Shown: one piece after another, positions 1 to 10,604 of the stretch
How the letters are laid out: every line of letters starts with the position of its first letter
Numbering within the stretch: the stretch's first letter is position 1
Assembly: GCA_039105265.1 (NCBI GenBank)
Contig: JAPFFF010000002.1
Coordinates: 3,472,001 to 3,536,000 of the forward strand
Direction: 5' to 3'
DNA length: 64,000 nt
Origin: Tritrichomonas musculus
Lineage: Eukaryota; Parabasalia; Tritrichomonadida; Tritrichomonadidae
Notes under the pieces: generated by a model
The model's input: the letters and a program-made list of their open reading frames with translations, nothing else
The model's database searches: none
Told to the model about the DNA's origin: nothing
Position numbers and translations under genes: made by a program

Positions 1-1492
1 ATAATTTCATTTTTTTTAATATCTCAAAATAATAAAAGAAATATGTAAATCTATCTATTATATAATATTTAATACTACAAGACAAATTAAATGGAATTGG
101 ATTATTTGATTATTATCTCAAAATTAATTTTTTTGTTGATCGTTTAAAATTTTATATTGTTTTGCATTTAATCATGTTTTCGTTCATACAAAATTACTAG
201 CGATTGCTTTGATTGATTAAATTATATAAAATGCTCTTTTATATACATAAATTTAGTGTTTTCACGAGTTAATTGCATAAATATCATCAGTTATCAAGAT
301 AATAAAATTGAAAATTTTCATAAATCAGCAAATTTGATTTTTCACTCTAATCTTCAGAAGCAATTTTTAAGAATCTGTCTAAAATTTATTTATATACTAA
401 AATATAAATAAGCAGTCATTAAAATATTTTTCAAAAATCATTTAGGTAAAAAAAAAATTACCATTTTTTTTATGATATTATTTTAAACGGTCACCTCAGT
501 TATATTAAATTAAGGAAATTTTCATTATATAAATCAAATGAATGAAACATTTATAATAAAACAAATATAAGTATGTAAAGATTATTTTCAAAATAAAATT
601 AAGATAAAACTTTTCAATATAATCGGGAAAAAATAGAATTATTTTTTTCTTTTCAATGTTGAAAAAAAATTTTCTTTTTAAATGATATGCATCAATTCAT
701 TTGTGTTTCATATTATATTCGTATTGCTGAATATATTGATATACTTTGTTTTTAAATAAATATTATATATATCGAGAAAATTTGAAATTTATATTTTTTT
801 AAAATTTTTTTACTAAAAAAAAAAGTTACCATAAAAAATACCGTTACCATATTAAATTCACTACTGTATAGATTTTCTTAGTTTTTCCATCATGAAACGT
901 TTGATTATTTTGACATTATATTATATTTTATAAATCAATTGAATATAATAATGATTTAATTGAAATAAATAAATTAATCTATGCATATAATAGCAATAAT
1001 TTTGATTCATTTCTAATCTTAATTCTGTTTGTGATTAACTGCAAAACTATATGAAAATATATAATGATGGCAGATATATTGGTGAATATATTATAACTCA
1101 TCAAATTCTTGAAATCAGCTTGATAAAATAGCATAAAGGTAAAATGTAATATTTATTCCATTTTATATATATAAATTGAAAATCCAACGTTGTTTGAAAA
1201 TTTTTTTTTCTGTAAACGTTGGCCTTTCAAATTATTATTTTTTTTTTTCTATGAAATAATTTGTTGGCAAATTTAATTTTTAATAACATCAAAGAAAAAC
1301 TTTTTTATCAAAAAAATGAATTGATGATTTAAAAAATTGAATGCCACATTTGAAAATGTTTTTGATTAAATTTTTTTTTATTCAATTTTCAAATATAAAA
1401 AGAAAAATTTGAATTGTTTACAAATACTGTTGAAAGAAACCATTTTTTTTTAAACCGCCATATATCATTTAAATTATTTCTCTTTACATTAC
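1..1492. other. A+T-rich intergenic DNA, no gene seen
   Basis: No open frame with recognisable protein content is present. The stretch is dominated by A and T runs. A small inverted repeat (CCAACGTT ... AACGTTGG, around 1186-1223) and a short palindrome around 445-464 are the only structures I noticed. Confidence 0.6.
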
Positions 1493-1891
1493 ATGCATAG
1501 AGCCAAGGTTGATAATGATCAAAATGATCAAATGGAGCCACTTTTGATTCCACCAAACCAAAATGCAACTGTTCCAGATGGCATGGTTTCAGTCCGTTTT
1601 GCCTGCCTTACAAATGAAAAGAGTTGCTGCAGTTGTTGTTCAAATGACGTGTCTTATTTGCATCAGCATCAGATTGTTTTACCGGAAAACACAACTGTTG
1701 ACCAATTCCTCTCAATGGCATCAAGCATGGTTGGTGCCGATCAAAAATATACAATATGCAAAGTGAATGGAATCTTCAGTCTTCGGCTGAGTGATCCAAT
1801 TGGCCCAACAATCAAGTCTTACGAATACATTGAGTCTCCAATTCTTGGACTTGGCGTTCCTGCAGAAAAGTCATGTTGCCTGTTGATATAA
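1493..1891 (+). CDS. UBL3/MUB-like prenylated ubiquitin-fold protein, copy 1
   Basis: This 132-aa protein ends in ...SCCLLI, so the last four residues (CLLI) form a CaaX prenylation box with a second Cys just before it that could be palmitoylated. The segment VPDGMVSVRFACL (about residues 28-40) resembles the start of the ubiquitin fold in UBL3/MUB proteins, which also end in CC-aliphatic-aliphatic-X. A beta/alpha/beta pattern follows. A Cys-rich loop (CCSCC) sits between the first two predicted strands. UBL3/MUB proteins are membrane-anchored ubiquitin-fold proteins. The ATG at 1493 is the first in frame; MEPLL at residue 15 is an alternative start. It is convergent with the gene at 2565-2918 and is a diverged paralogue of the gene at 4529-4936. 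Assignment rests on length, C-terminus and short motif similarity only. Confidence 0.6.
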   Translation: MHRAKVDNDQNDQMEPLLIPPNQNATVPDGMVSVRFACLTNEKSCCSCCSNDVSYLHQHQIVLPENTTVDQFLSMASSMVGADQKYTICKVNGIFSLRLSDPIGPTIKSYEYIESPILGLGVPAEKSCCLLI

Positions 1892-1914
1892 TTTGCAAAT
1901 CTCATTTTATTCTT

Positions 1915-2516
1915 GCGATTTTTATTATCATTAATAACACCAATTAACTGTTGTTCAAAATTCATGCTTTTTTTTATTTGAGAAATCATCAATAATGATT
2001 TGTACCTTTTTGTAACATTTCTTTGAATATAAATAGAAATATCTAAAATGTCTTAAGAGTTAGTTAAAAATCAATTTTACTTGATTTTTAATTTAGATTT
2101 TAAAATAATTTTTGATCAGAATCTCAACTGATTATAAATTTAAAACTTTTATATTATAAATATAGGCTTGATTTATTGATATATAATGATATTAGTTTAA
2201 AAATATAAGATTTAAACAAAAAAATCATTTTATTCAGCGATATTAATTATCACCAATAAATTTTTTTTCACAATTCATAATTTTTTTTTTGTGAACTCAA
2301 TAAACTTAGTGACATTTTTAAAGAATTCCCTTGAATATAATTAAAAACATCTAAATTAATTTAAGAGATTAATTTAATCGATTTTTAAATATAGATTTTC
2401 AAAGAATTATTGATCAGATTACCAAATGATCACAAATTTAAAACTTTTATATTATAAATATAGACTTGATTTATTGATATATAGTGATATCAGTTTATAA
2501 ATATAAGATTAGAAAA
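1915..2516. repeat. Tandem duplication of a ~300-bp 3' intergenic unit
   Basis: Two diverged direct copies lie head to tail, about 1915-2216 and 2217-2516. Both carry the same order of landmarks: a block with 'tattataaatatag.cttgatttattgatata', preceded by 'aaatttaaaactttta' and a TGATCAGA motif. The equivalent gap in the second gene pair (4937-5240) has only one copy, so the tandem copy arose or was lost in one pair. Confidence 0.7.
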
Positions 2517-2564
2517 AAAATAATATGAATAAATTTCAAAAAAAAAATTTAATTATAATTATAA

Positions 2565-2918
2565 TTAGATTAAAAGGCAACATGCTTCTTTCGGAACAAT
2601 GACGATTGGTGCTGCAAATTTCTCAAAAGATCGAATCGTTGGTGCAATGAGATCATTATTATGAAGTTGAAAACCATTGATAGAAGCAAATTTGTATTCA
2701 TTTTTAGGTTGATTTATTTCATTAACTATACGAAGGAATTCTCCAACTGTAGTCGTATCAGGCACAACGACTTGTGTTGCGTTAATAAATTCTTCTCTAT
2801 TACAACAACAAATTGAAGGACAACAACCTTCAGGTTTATGAACACAAAAACGAACTGAAACAGTTCCAGCTGTTGAATTTACTTGTTGATTTGACAATAA
2901 TGGCTGTGTTTGTTCCAT
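2565..2918 (-). CDS. UBL3/MUB-like prenylated ubiquitin-fold protein, copy 2
   Basis: A 117-aa protein starting MEQTQPLLS and ending ACCLLI, again a CaaX box (CLLI) with an adjacent upstream Cys. The core GTVSVRFCVHKPEGCC parallels VSVRFACLTNEKSCC of the neighbouring plus-strand gene, so it belongs to the same family, but it is shorter at the N-terminus and its Cys loop differs (GCCPSICCC). The protein is identical to the one at 5294-5647, and I found no nucleotide difference in the coding region by eye. It is convergent with the gene at 1493-1891. Likely a membrane-tethered ubiquitin-fold protein; function is inferred only from fold pattern and C-terminus. Confidence 0.6.
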   Translation of the reverse strand: MEQTQPLLSNQQVNSTAGTVSVRFCVHKPEGCCPSICCCNREEFINATQVVVPDTTTVGEFLRIVNEINQPKNEYKFASINGFQLHNNDLIAPTIRSFEKFAAPIVIVPKEACCLLI

Positions 2919-3204
2919 AAAATTAAAACTAAATTTGACTATTTATCGTTTTAATTTTTTTTTCAATTAAATCGAAAGACATTTGAATCAAATTTTGTTC
3001 AATACAAATTTAAATGAGTGGAAAACAAAACAAAAGTAAGTGATATATAAAGTTAATGATTTATCGATGAATTTCAATAACGGTTTTATTTATTATAATA
3101 TTTTAAAAAGTATTTATCGTTAATATAATTAATAATGAGTTTCATTTTCTGATTCCTGCCTCAAGATTGGAGATATTAATTAATGAAGAAAAAAGATCAA
3201 AATG

Positions 3205-3237
<33 letters not shown>

Positions 3238-4528
3238 ATTTTTCATATTGTTCCTTAATTTTTGAATGGTTTATATACCGAAAAAGTTTAAATTCTAACA
3301 TTATTCTTAACTTTTTAACTGAATATTAAAATAAATAATAACACATCTCAAATAATAATTGTAATTTATACATTATCAAGCTATCAGTAAGAAAGAATAA
3401 CGATTTATACAAATTGAATGCTTTTCATAAAAACTTGATATTTTACAATAGATTATAATCAATTGAATTGTATATATTGCCTTACTTTTTCAATAAGCAT
3501 TTAAAATAGATTATAATCAATTGAATTGTATATATTGCCTTACTTTTTCAATGAGGATCATTGCCCTATTTGAAAATTGCATTTTTCATCTTTTTCCCCA
3601 ATGATCATATAAATAAGTAAATAAATAAAAAATATTAAGTTTTTTTATCAAAAAGCGATGATTTTTAAAATTTGAATAACTATTCAATAATTATAAAACA
3701 CATTTTATCACGCTTTTTAAATGTATTTATCTACTTTTTAGCGAAGAAATATTAATATACATTGTGCTATACTAAACATATAATAATGTTAAATATTAAA
3801 TATATAATAATTTATATTGAAAAAATGATTTTTAAGAATATAAAGTCCTTTTAAATATTGCCAAACAAAAACTTTATTTTAATTTTCGATTGTAAAATGA
3901 TATAAAAAAAAGTTTTTGTGATAAAAGAGATTATTCATGCTTTTATAAATACATATACACAGTAATTTTTTTTTGTTCACCGCTTTAAGCAATAAAATCA
4001 ATAAAAAATATTTGTGAGCTATATTATGGCATATTTGAGAATAATTTTGAAAAATTCAAACATAAGTTATGCCAATCATAATTTTGCAAATTTCTACCTA
4101 ATCTCATAAAATTTATATATAAAATACTTTTCATTTCAAGAAAATCAATTAAATTATTAATTAATATTGAAATTTTTATGAAAAATATTTATTATAAATG
4201 GATATATTTGTATTTTTTTTTTATTTAAAAAAGAATAAATTCAGAGCATTCAAAAATTCTCAAAAATTTGAGACTAAATTGAAAAACTAAAACATAAAGT
4301 AATTCTGAAAGCAATAGGTAAAAAACGGTTATATTTTTTCCCTTTGATCAACTGATTTAAAAATAAAAAACCATTCATTCATATCATTGTATTTGCATAC
4401 TAAAAACAAGGATGCATATTGTTTATTTAAAAAATTAAATTAAGTTAAAAAAAATTGAAAGAAAAATTGAACAGACTTGACTTTCTAGTTTAATATTATT
4501 ATTTTTTTTTATCGTTTTTGTATATTAG
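2919..4528. other. Intergenic DNA with poly-A tract and short tandem repeat
   Basis: No gene is seen. It contains an uninterrupted run of about 30 A around 3208-3237, the promoter regions of the two flanking divergent genes, and the 58-bp tandem repeat listed separately. Confidence 0.6.
3448..3563. repeat. Two-copy tandem repeat, period 58 bp
   Basis: The stretch beginning ATAGATTATAATCAATTGAA and ending ACTTTTTCAAT occurs twice with an offset of 58 bp and essentially no differences, indicating a recent local duplication. Confidence 0.8.
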
Positions 4529-4936
4529 ATGCATAAATCAAACTCTGACTCTTCCGAACTTGAAAATAGTGATCAAATGGAACCTCTTATAAGTCCACCA
4601 AACCAAAATGCAAATGTTCCAGATGGAATGGTTTCTGTTCGTTTTGCCTGCTTTACAAATGAAAAAAGTTGCTGCAGTTGCTGCATGAATGACATTACTT
4701 ATTTGCATCGACATCAAATTGTTTTACCTGAAGATACAACTGTTGAACAATTTCTTTCTTATGCATCAAGAATGGTTGGAACTGATAAAGAATATTCAAT
4801 ATGCAAAGTAAATGGAATTTTCAAACTTCGATCTAGTGATCCAATTGGTCCAACTCTCAAATCTTATGAATATATTGAATCACCAATTCTTGGACTTGCA
4901 ATTCCTGCAGAAAAGTCTTGTTGCCTTTTGATCTGA
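4529..4936 (+). CDS. UBL3/MUB-like prenylated ubiquitin-fold protein, copy 3
   Basis: A 135-aa paralogue of the gene at 1493-1891, with the same block order: acidic N-terminus, QMEPL, VPDGMVSVRFACF, Cys-rich loop CCSCC, HQIVLPEDTTVEQFL, YSICKVNGIF, DPIGPTLKSYEYIESPILGL, and the C-terminal SCCLLI CaaX box. It differs from copy 1 at many codons, including silent ones, so this duplication is older than that of the minus-strand partners. It is convergent with 5294-5647. The ATG at 4529 follows 'tatattag' directly and is the first in frame. Confidence 0.6.
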   Translation: MHKSNSDSSELENSDQMEPLISPPNQNANVPDGMVSVRFACFTNEKSCCSCCMNDITYLHRHQIVLPEDTTVEQFLSYASRMVGTDKEYSICKVNGIFKLRSSDPIGPTLKSYEYIESPILGLAIPAEKSCCLLI

Positions 4937-5293
4937 TTTAAACAAAAAATCATTTTTTTCAGCGATATTAATTATCACCAATAAAATATTTTTCACAATT
5001 CATAATTTTTTTTTTTTGAACTCAATAAATTTAGTGACATTTTTAAAGAATTCCCTTGAATATAATTAAAAACATCTAAATTAATTTAAGAGATTAATTT
5101 AATCGATTTTTAAATTTAGATTCTCTAAATAATTATTGATCAGATTACCAAATGATCACAAATTTAAAACTTTTATATTATAAATATAGACTTGATTTAT
5201 TGATATATAATGATATTAGTTTATGAATGTAAGATTAGAAAAAAAAAAATAATATGAATAAATTTCAAAAAAAAAATTTAATTATAATTATAA

Positions 5294-5647
5294 TTAGATT
5301 AAAAGGCAACATGCTTCTTTCGGAACAATGACGATTGGTGCTGCAAATTTCTCAAAAGATCGAATCGTTGGTGCAATGAGATCATTATTATGAAGTTGAA
5401 AACCATTGATAGAAGCAAATTTGTATTCATTTTTAGGTTGATTTATTTCATTAACTATACGAAGGAATTCTCCAACTGTAGTCGTATCAGGCACAACGAC
5501 TTGTGTTGCGTTAATAAATTCTTCTCTATTACAACAACAAATTGAAGGACAACAACCTTCAGGTTTATGAACACAAAAACGAACTGAAACAGTTCCAGCT
5601 GTTGAATTTACTTGTTGATTTGACAATAATGGCTGTGTTTGTTCCAT
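5294..5647 (-). CDS. UBL3/MUB-like prenylated ubiquitin-fold protein, copy 4 (identical to copy 2)
   Basis: Encodes exactly the same 117 aa as 2565-2918, ending ACCLLI. The nucleotide match continues downstream of the stop through the convergent gap but ends a few bases upstream of the ATG: 'ttccataaaatt' is shared, then the 5' flanks are unrelated. The two copies therefore encode the same protein from different upstream sequences. Confidence 0.6.
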   Translation of the reverse strand: MEQTQPLLSNQQVNSTAGTVSVRFCVHKPEGCCPSICCCNREEFINATQVVVPDTTTVGEFLRIVNEINQPKNEYKFASINGFQLHNNDLIAPTIRSFEKFAAPIVIVPKEACCLLI

Positions 5648-6131
5648 AAAATTTAATAGGCTGTTTATTGCTTTTTATTAAAAAAAAGAAAAATAATTGA
5701 GAGCCAATAAAAGTCTTTTTGAGAGGAATTTTAAAAACCTTATTTATTTCAACTCTTAAATTTTTGAAAAAAATCATTCAAATTATTTTGAATTGATTAA
5801 GAAAAAGTTTTTTTAAAACAACAAATTTATGAAACTGATATCTTATTTAAAATTTCATTACAGGCTTATTTTAAGAGTTATTTAATATATTTATGGCAAA
5901 CAAATATATAAACAGGGAATTATTTGATCTAATATAAGAATGCATTCCTTTATTAAATTTGTGAGAACTCATATATAATTGATAACAACTTCTGAAAAAA
6001 TTCAAATCAAATTTATGCCAGCTTTTTATATATATATATATATTTATTTATTTTTCAAAAAATATCAAGTAATCCATATAAAATAAACATTAAATTTCAT
6101 AGTTATTAAAAACTTTTTTGAATACTTTTTT

Positions 6132-6485
6132 TTAAGGTTCTCCTTCCCTAAAAAATGTAAACTATTCAATATTGAATTAGCTCATAGAATATATAATTCA
6201 ATAGAGCATTTTTCGGAAAAAGTTTTGGTTAAAAATATAAAAATTTGACCTTAACGATTAAATCTTATTTTTTTCAAATTTTTATTGATTTTTTAATTTT
6301 ATGATTTCAATCTGTAAAAAAATAAAATCGATAAGATATCATGAAAATGTTTTTATTTAATAATTTAAAATATATATCTGCGTAAATATTATATTTTAAT
6401 TTGTTTTTAAAGACGATATTTATGCATATTTTATTTGTGAAGTCTAATTGAATTTAATCCATTGAATTTGAAAGGAGAACCTTAA
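6132..6485. mobile_element. MITE, 354 bp, copy 1 (TTAA- or TA-flanked)
   Basis: The element begins TTAAGGTTCTCCTTCC and ends GAAAGGAGAACCTTAA, so its ends are inverted repeats of about 16 bp. A second copy with the same ends and a similar interior lies at 61332-61686. Both copies are bounded by TTAA, which would suit a piggyBac-type target duplication. The same bases also fit a Tc1/mariner-type TA duplication with a terminal AGG, and two copies cannot decide. It has no coding capacity. Confidence 0.85.
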
Positions 6486-6514
6486 AAAAAAATTCTTAAA
6501 ATTTCAAAGAAACA

Positions 6515-7025
6515 AATAGCTTATTTATTTGAGGAATTGATGGAAAAAATTTAATACAATTTAAGAAAAAATAGAAGATCAAATTTCCTTTTTATTTTTA
6601 TTTTATTATATTATAAAAACTTATATAACAACAAAAGTCGACTTAAAAATGAAAAAGAAGAAGAAATTCTTAAAGGAAATTATCCCAAACTTTTTCAAAA
6701 AGAATTGAATTTTGGAGTGTTTAAAAATGAATTTTTCATGTTAAATAAAATAATTATTTATTTATTAATGATTACACTAAATTTAATATGATATTATAGA
6801 TATAAGTAAACATAAATGATTATCTTTTTTTATGATAATTATAGGATATATTAATATTATTTATTTTAAAGAAAATACATAAATTTCACAAAACTCAACT
6901 CAAGAAATTGGATGAAACTTGGTAAACAGAATATGTAGACATCATATAATATTATATATCAAATAGAAGATATTCCTACCTTTTTTTTATTTTTTTTGAC
7001 AAAACTCGTTATTCTGGCCGACCTA
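6515..7025. mobile_element. Foldback/MITE element, left-truncated copy
   Basis: This stretch matches the right two thirds of the complete element at 42286-43074 closely, from 'gaattgatggaaaaaattt' through to the terminal GTTATTCTGGCCGACCTA. The left inverted-repeat arm present in the other copy is absent here, so it is a 5'-truncated relic. It lies directly next to the MITE at 6132-6485. Confidence 0.8.
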
Positions 7026-8121
7026 TTAAAAAATATCAATTAATTTAAAAAACCTAAAATCATCCACTCAGCGAATGATAGTAAAGTCATATTCCTTTAC
7101 CACATCAAAATTGATGATGAAATATACCATTGCAATATGGGGCAATTATCGTTTTTAGAATAGAAATTTTATGAAACCGCCCTACATCATTCATATTAGA
7201 ATCACGCTTCTCAATTTTTTTCAATTTTTTGTGATAAATATATAATGTGTTCGTTTCTCTAGCACTGAAAGAATTTGGTTCTTATTACCTACTAATAAAT
7301 ATTTGTGCACTAATCTACGATATAAATTAAATCTCATTTTAATATTTTGTAAATTTAAAGTAAGATATCCATCTGATTTTTATTTATTTTTAATTCGAAA
7401 CCAAACTGCAAGAAATTAATAAATATTTTGATAATTTATTTATTTTTTATTCAAGACTTTATCTAACTATTCTCAAACTTGATAAAAATTCAAGTTGAAA
7501 AAAAATATATCAGCTGCATTCTTGTTAAATATAATATAATTTTACATTTCATGCAATAAAATATCTTTTGCACGTTCATATATAGTTGAACGGAGGGCAT
7601 TTCCTTTTAAAAAACATGATTTATTTCAGAGGAAGTAAAATTTTTTTTTGTATAACTTTTTCAGAAACAAATCATCGTTCATTTAAATTGATAAAGACTG
7701 CTTACCGACTTTGGTCATAGGACTGCCAATTTGTCATGGACATTTTTACAACTTTAATTTACAGTATTCATGGAAAAAAAATTGTGAGGGAAATGATCAT
7801 TCTTATTGAGCAATTCAACATCTTGTCCCTAATTTAATCATTTTGACAAAAAATAACCAGATATCATTGATGTTTAGGAAGAATAAGTGCAAAAATTGAT
7901 TTTTAGGAAAGTATTCAAAAGATATCTAAATCTTTTTTTTAATTTCGAATTAACAAAGAATAAATAATGAAACGAAACCTACTTTTAAAGCAGAGTATTC
8001 TAGTAATAAAGGATTTCAGAAATCCCTTATAGTCACCAATCCGTTGATTCATGTTTTTTTATATCAAAATAAGAAAGTTAATGAAATAAAGAACAAATTG
8101 CAACATAAAAAACATATATAT

Positions 8122-8508
8122 TTATTCAGCATTAAATTTAGCAACCGCTTTAGTTCCTTCTGAGACAGCATGTTTAGCAAGATCTCCTGGAAGTACAAGA
8201 CGAACTGCAGTTTGGATTTCTCTTGAACCAAGTGTGTTACGATCGTTCATATCAACCAAACGAGCTCCTTCTTGGGCAATTCTCTCAAAGATATCTGTAA
8301 CAAATGAGTTCATAACCATCATTGCTTTATTGGAAATACCAATATCTGGGTGAACTTGCTTAAGTACTTTGAAAATATAAGATGAAAATGTTTCACTCCT
8401 CTTCTTATGTCGAAGTTTCTTATCTTTTGCAGCAGCTTCTCCAGCTTCTCCTTCTGCAGCTGGCTTCTTTTCAGTTGGTGTTTTTGATGCTGGTTTCTTA
8501 CTTGACAT
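8122..8508 (-). CDS. Histone H2B
   Basis: A 128-aa core histone. Residues about 1-38 are the Lys/Ala/Glu-rich tail; from about residue 39 the H2B histone fold follows with recognisable blocks: [59 protein letters not shown] and the C-terminal [10 protein letters not shown]. It packages DNA as a dimer with H2A. The gene stands alone rather than next to an H2A gene within this window. Inr-like TCA motifs lie 13-18 nt upstream of the ATG. The length and block order are those of a complete H2B. Confidence 0.95.
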   Translation of the reverse strand: MSSKKPASKTPTEKKPAAEGEAGEAAAKDKKLRHKKRSETFSSYIFKVLKQVHPDIGISNKAMMVMNSFVTDIFERIAQEGARLVDMNDRNTLGSREIQTAVRLVLPGDLAKHAVSEGTKAVAKFNAE

Positions 8509-8528
8509 TCTTAATTGAAATGAAGTGA
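8509..8528 (-). promoter_or_regulatory. Inr-like initiator of the H2B gene
   Basis: On the minus strand the bases just before the ATG read TTCACTTCATTTCAATTAAG. They contain TCACTTC and TCATTTC, which fit the trichomonad Inr consensus TCA(+1)YW; the predicted +1 A would lie 13 or 18 nt upstream of the start codon, the spacing known for trichomonad genes. Confidence 0.5.
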
Positions 8529-8951
8529 AAGAATATTTTCAAGACTTCATTTCATTTATCCAAAAGCGCCATTTTAAACCAATGTAATTCAATAGGGATA
8601 TCATATTAATTGGGCGCCAATTTTTTTTATGCCAATTTACACCTTTAATATTTAAAAACATTTTATTAGATACTCAATCCTTTCGAAATGTGCTTCAGAT
8701 AAGACAATTATTTTATGTTCATGATTTCATATAAGGATTTTTTAAAAAAATCTTTAACTATGCCTTCCCATAATCATTCGATTATAAATCAATGGATAAT
8801 TATTTAATAATATTATTAAAATTGTTCATAAAATAGAGATATTAACTATAAGTCTTTTTTATAGTTAAAACTTCAAATCAATTGATTTTTAACAATAAAA
8901 CAATCGAGATAAATAGGCCAATGCAGTTTAATATAATAATAAATAAGCAAT

Positions 8952-10604
8952 TCAAAAATTAGTTAATTGAGGAACAAATCCGTGAGTAGAGCAATATTCA
9001 TGAACTTGTCTCGGAACCTCAGCTAAAACCTCAGCTTCAAGACCTAAACCATTATTAGCCATGAATTTGTTAAATGGAACAAATTGTACAATATCTCTTT
9101 TCATCCTAATACCACTACTTGAAACCAAAGGATGCTCATCGGCATCTAAAGCATCCATTGCATCAAAGTTTGCATTACCAACACCAATGATGATAATACT
9201 AAGAGGAGAATCTGTAGCAGCAACAATAGCATCTGTTGTTTCTCTCATGTCATTGATAACACCATCGGTAATAATAAGTAAAATTGTATAAGTATGTGAA
9301 GTGGCAAAGCTTTGGTTTGCTACTTGTGTCGCAGATCTGATAACTGGCTCAAATAGGGTAGGACCAGATAACTGTACATTCATTAATGAATGCTGATAAG
9401 CATTTAGAATTCCTTCAAGACCGACAACGTTTGGCTGAGATGGATTAAATGTTAAAGGGAAACAATGGCTGACTTGACCATTTATTTTGCCACCAAATCC
9501 ATAAACCGGAAATTGTTGATCATTATCATATTTTGTTAATATAGAACCAACTGAGTATATGCATTGCTGATATTGGTTTAACTGTGATCCTGGGAAAAAG
9601 TGATGAAGTGATCTAGGATCTTCAGGATCACGATTTGAAGCCGTAAAGTCGATGGCCGTGATCATATTTAATTGAAGTCCACTACGTAAGTAATCAACAA
9701 AAGTTGGAACTTGAACTACACTTAATTTATTAAACCAGAATTCACCCATCGATTTTGATTTATGCGAACCTTTTAGTTCATAATGAGTCCTAACATTTTC
9801 CATAAGATTCATTAGAGAAGAGTCATATTTTCCTATAAACTTCGCAGGTTTTCGACTAAGATAATCATAGAATGAAACTGTAACAGGATTTTCTAAATTA
9901 CCGTTACACACTGCTTGGAGAGGTATTGAAAAATCTTTGAAAGTGCAGCCAAAGCACTTTTCTCTTACTTCAGAACGATATACTGGTAGGTCACGGCCGC
10001 TTTCAGATGGCTTTGATATTTCGAAAAATGGATTATCCTTGGCAAAGGTTTTCATTTTTTTCAATTTATTCGCTTGGATTTGCCCATTTAAATAGCTTCC
10101 ACTCTCTTTTGTTTGCTGGCAAGTTAACAACAATTTTCCTCTTGCACCTTTCTTTTTGTCATTCTTTAAATCAAATTTTATTTCTTGTTCTAAATTAGTA
10201 ACAATATGCTGAACATCAGTTTCACAATAACCAATAAAATCGTGATCTTTAAGAGGAGCTTTTTCTGAATCACAATCGTAAACATCAAAGCGAAGTGGCT
10301 GATGGCTTTCAAATATATAATATGTTTTAAATGATCTAACAAAATTGGGGTTGGGATCATTCCATATAACTTCTGTTCTTGCAACTTCTATAAAACGATC
10401 GTTTTGTTTAGCGAAAAGGACACACATTGGGTCTGATTCACTGCCAACATCAAGCTTGACAAGGTTTTTACATGCAACATGAATTTCAATGATTGGATAA
10501 ACTGAAGCAGATTCAACTGGACCTTGAACTGAAATTGAATCACGGCCATCATTGAGACGAGATGGAGCTTTTGCTCGAGGCGTTATACCATACGCGATTG
10601 ACAT
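8952..10604 (-). CDS. Copine (C2-C2-vWA, Ca2+-dependent phospholipid-binding protein)
   Basis: A 550-aa protein with the copine layout. The first C2 domain (about residues 36-165) contains the SDPMCVLF and DPNPNF blocks typical of copines. The second C2 domain (about 185-280) includes the VSFYDYLSRKPAKFIG segment. A von Willebrand A / copine domain (about 305-530) follows, with DFTASN as the MIDAS-like DxTxS motif, YGFGGKI, GPTLFEPVI and LLIITDGVINDM. Copines move to membranes when Ca2+ rises and act in trafficking and signalling. Length matches the family (about 530-560 aa). The ATG at 10604 is the first in frame. No signal peptide or membrane segment is visible. Confidence 0.93.
   Translation of the reverse strand: MSIAYGITPRAKAPSRLNDGRDSISVQGPVESASVYPIIEIHVACKNLVKLDVGSESDPMCVLFAKQNDRFIEVARTEVIWNDPNPNFVRSFKTYYIFESHQPLRFDVYDCDSEKAPLKDHDFIGYCETDVQHIVTNLEQEIKFDLKNDKKKGARGKLLLTCQQTKESGSYLNGQIQANKLKKMKTFAKDNPFFEISKPSESGRDLPVYRSEVREKCFGCTFKDFSIPLQAVCNGNLENPVTVSFYDYLSRKPAKFIGKYDSSLMNLMENVRTHYELKGSHKSKSMGEFWFNKLSVVQVPTFVDYLRSGLQLNMITAIDFTASNRDPEDPRSLHHFFPGSQLNQYQQCIYSVGSILTKYDNDQQFPVYGFGGKINGQVSHCFPLTFNPSQPNVVGLEGILNAYQHSLMNVQLSGPTLFEPVIRSATQVANQSFATSHTYTILLIITDGVINDMRETTDAIVAATDSPLSIIIIGVGNANFDAMDALDADEHPLVSSSGIRMKRDIVQFVPFNKFMANNGLGLEAEVLAEVPRQVHEYCSTHGFVPQLTNF

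Larger units (their letters stand above)
5648..8121. other. Long gene-free region with transposon remnants
   Basis: No coding region is recognised. It holds a (TA)n microsatellite near 6028-6043, a 354-bp MITE (6132-6485) and the right part of a foldback element (about 6515-7025), both listed separately. The remaining sequence, about 7030-8100, shows nothing I can name. Confidence 0.6.

Noticed and set aside
3208-3237. Long poly-A run as a possible retroposon tail
   Set aside because: No element body, target duplication or gene-like sequence adjoins it, so it is treated as a simple homopolymer tract.
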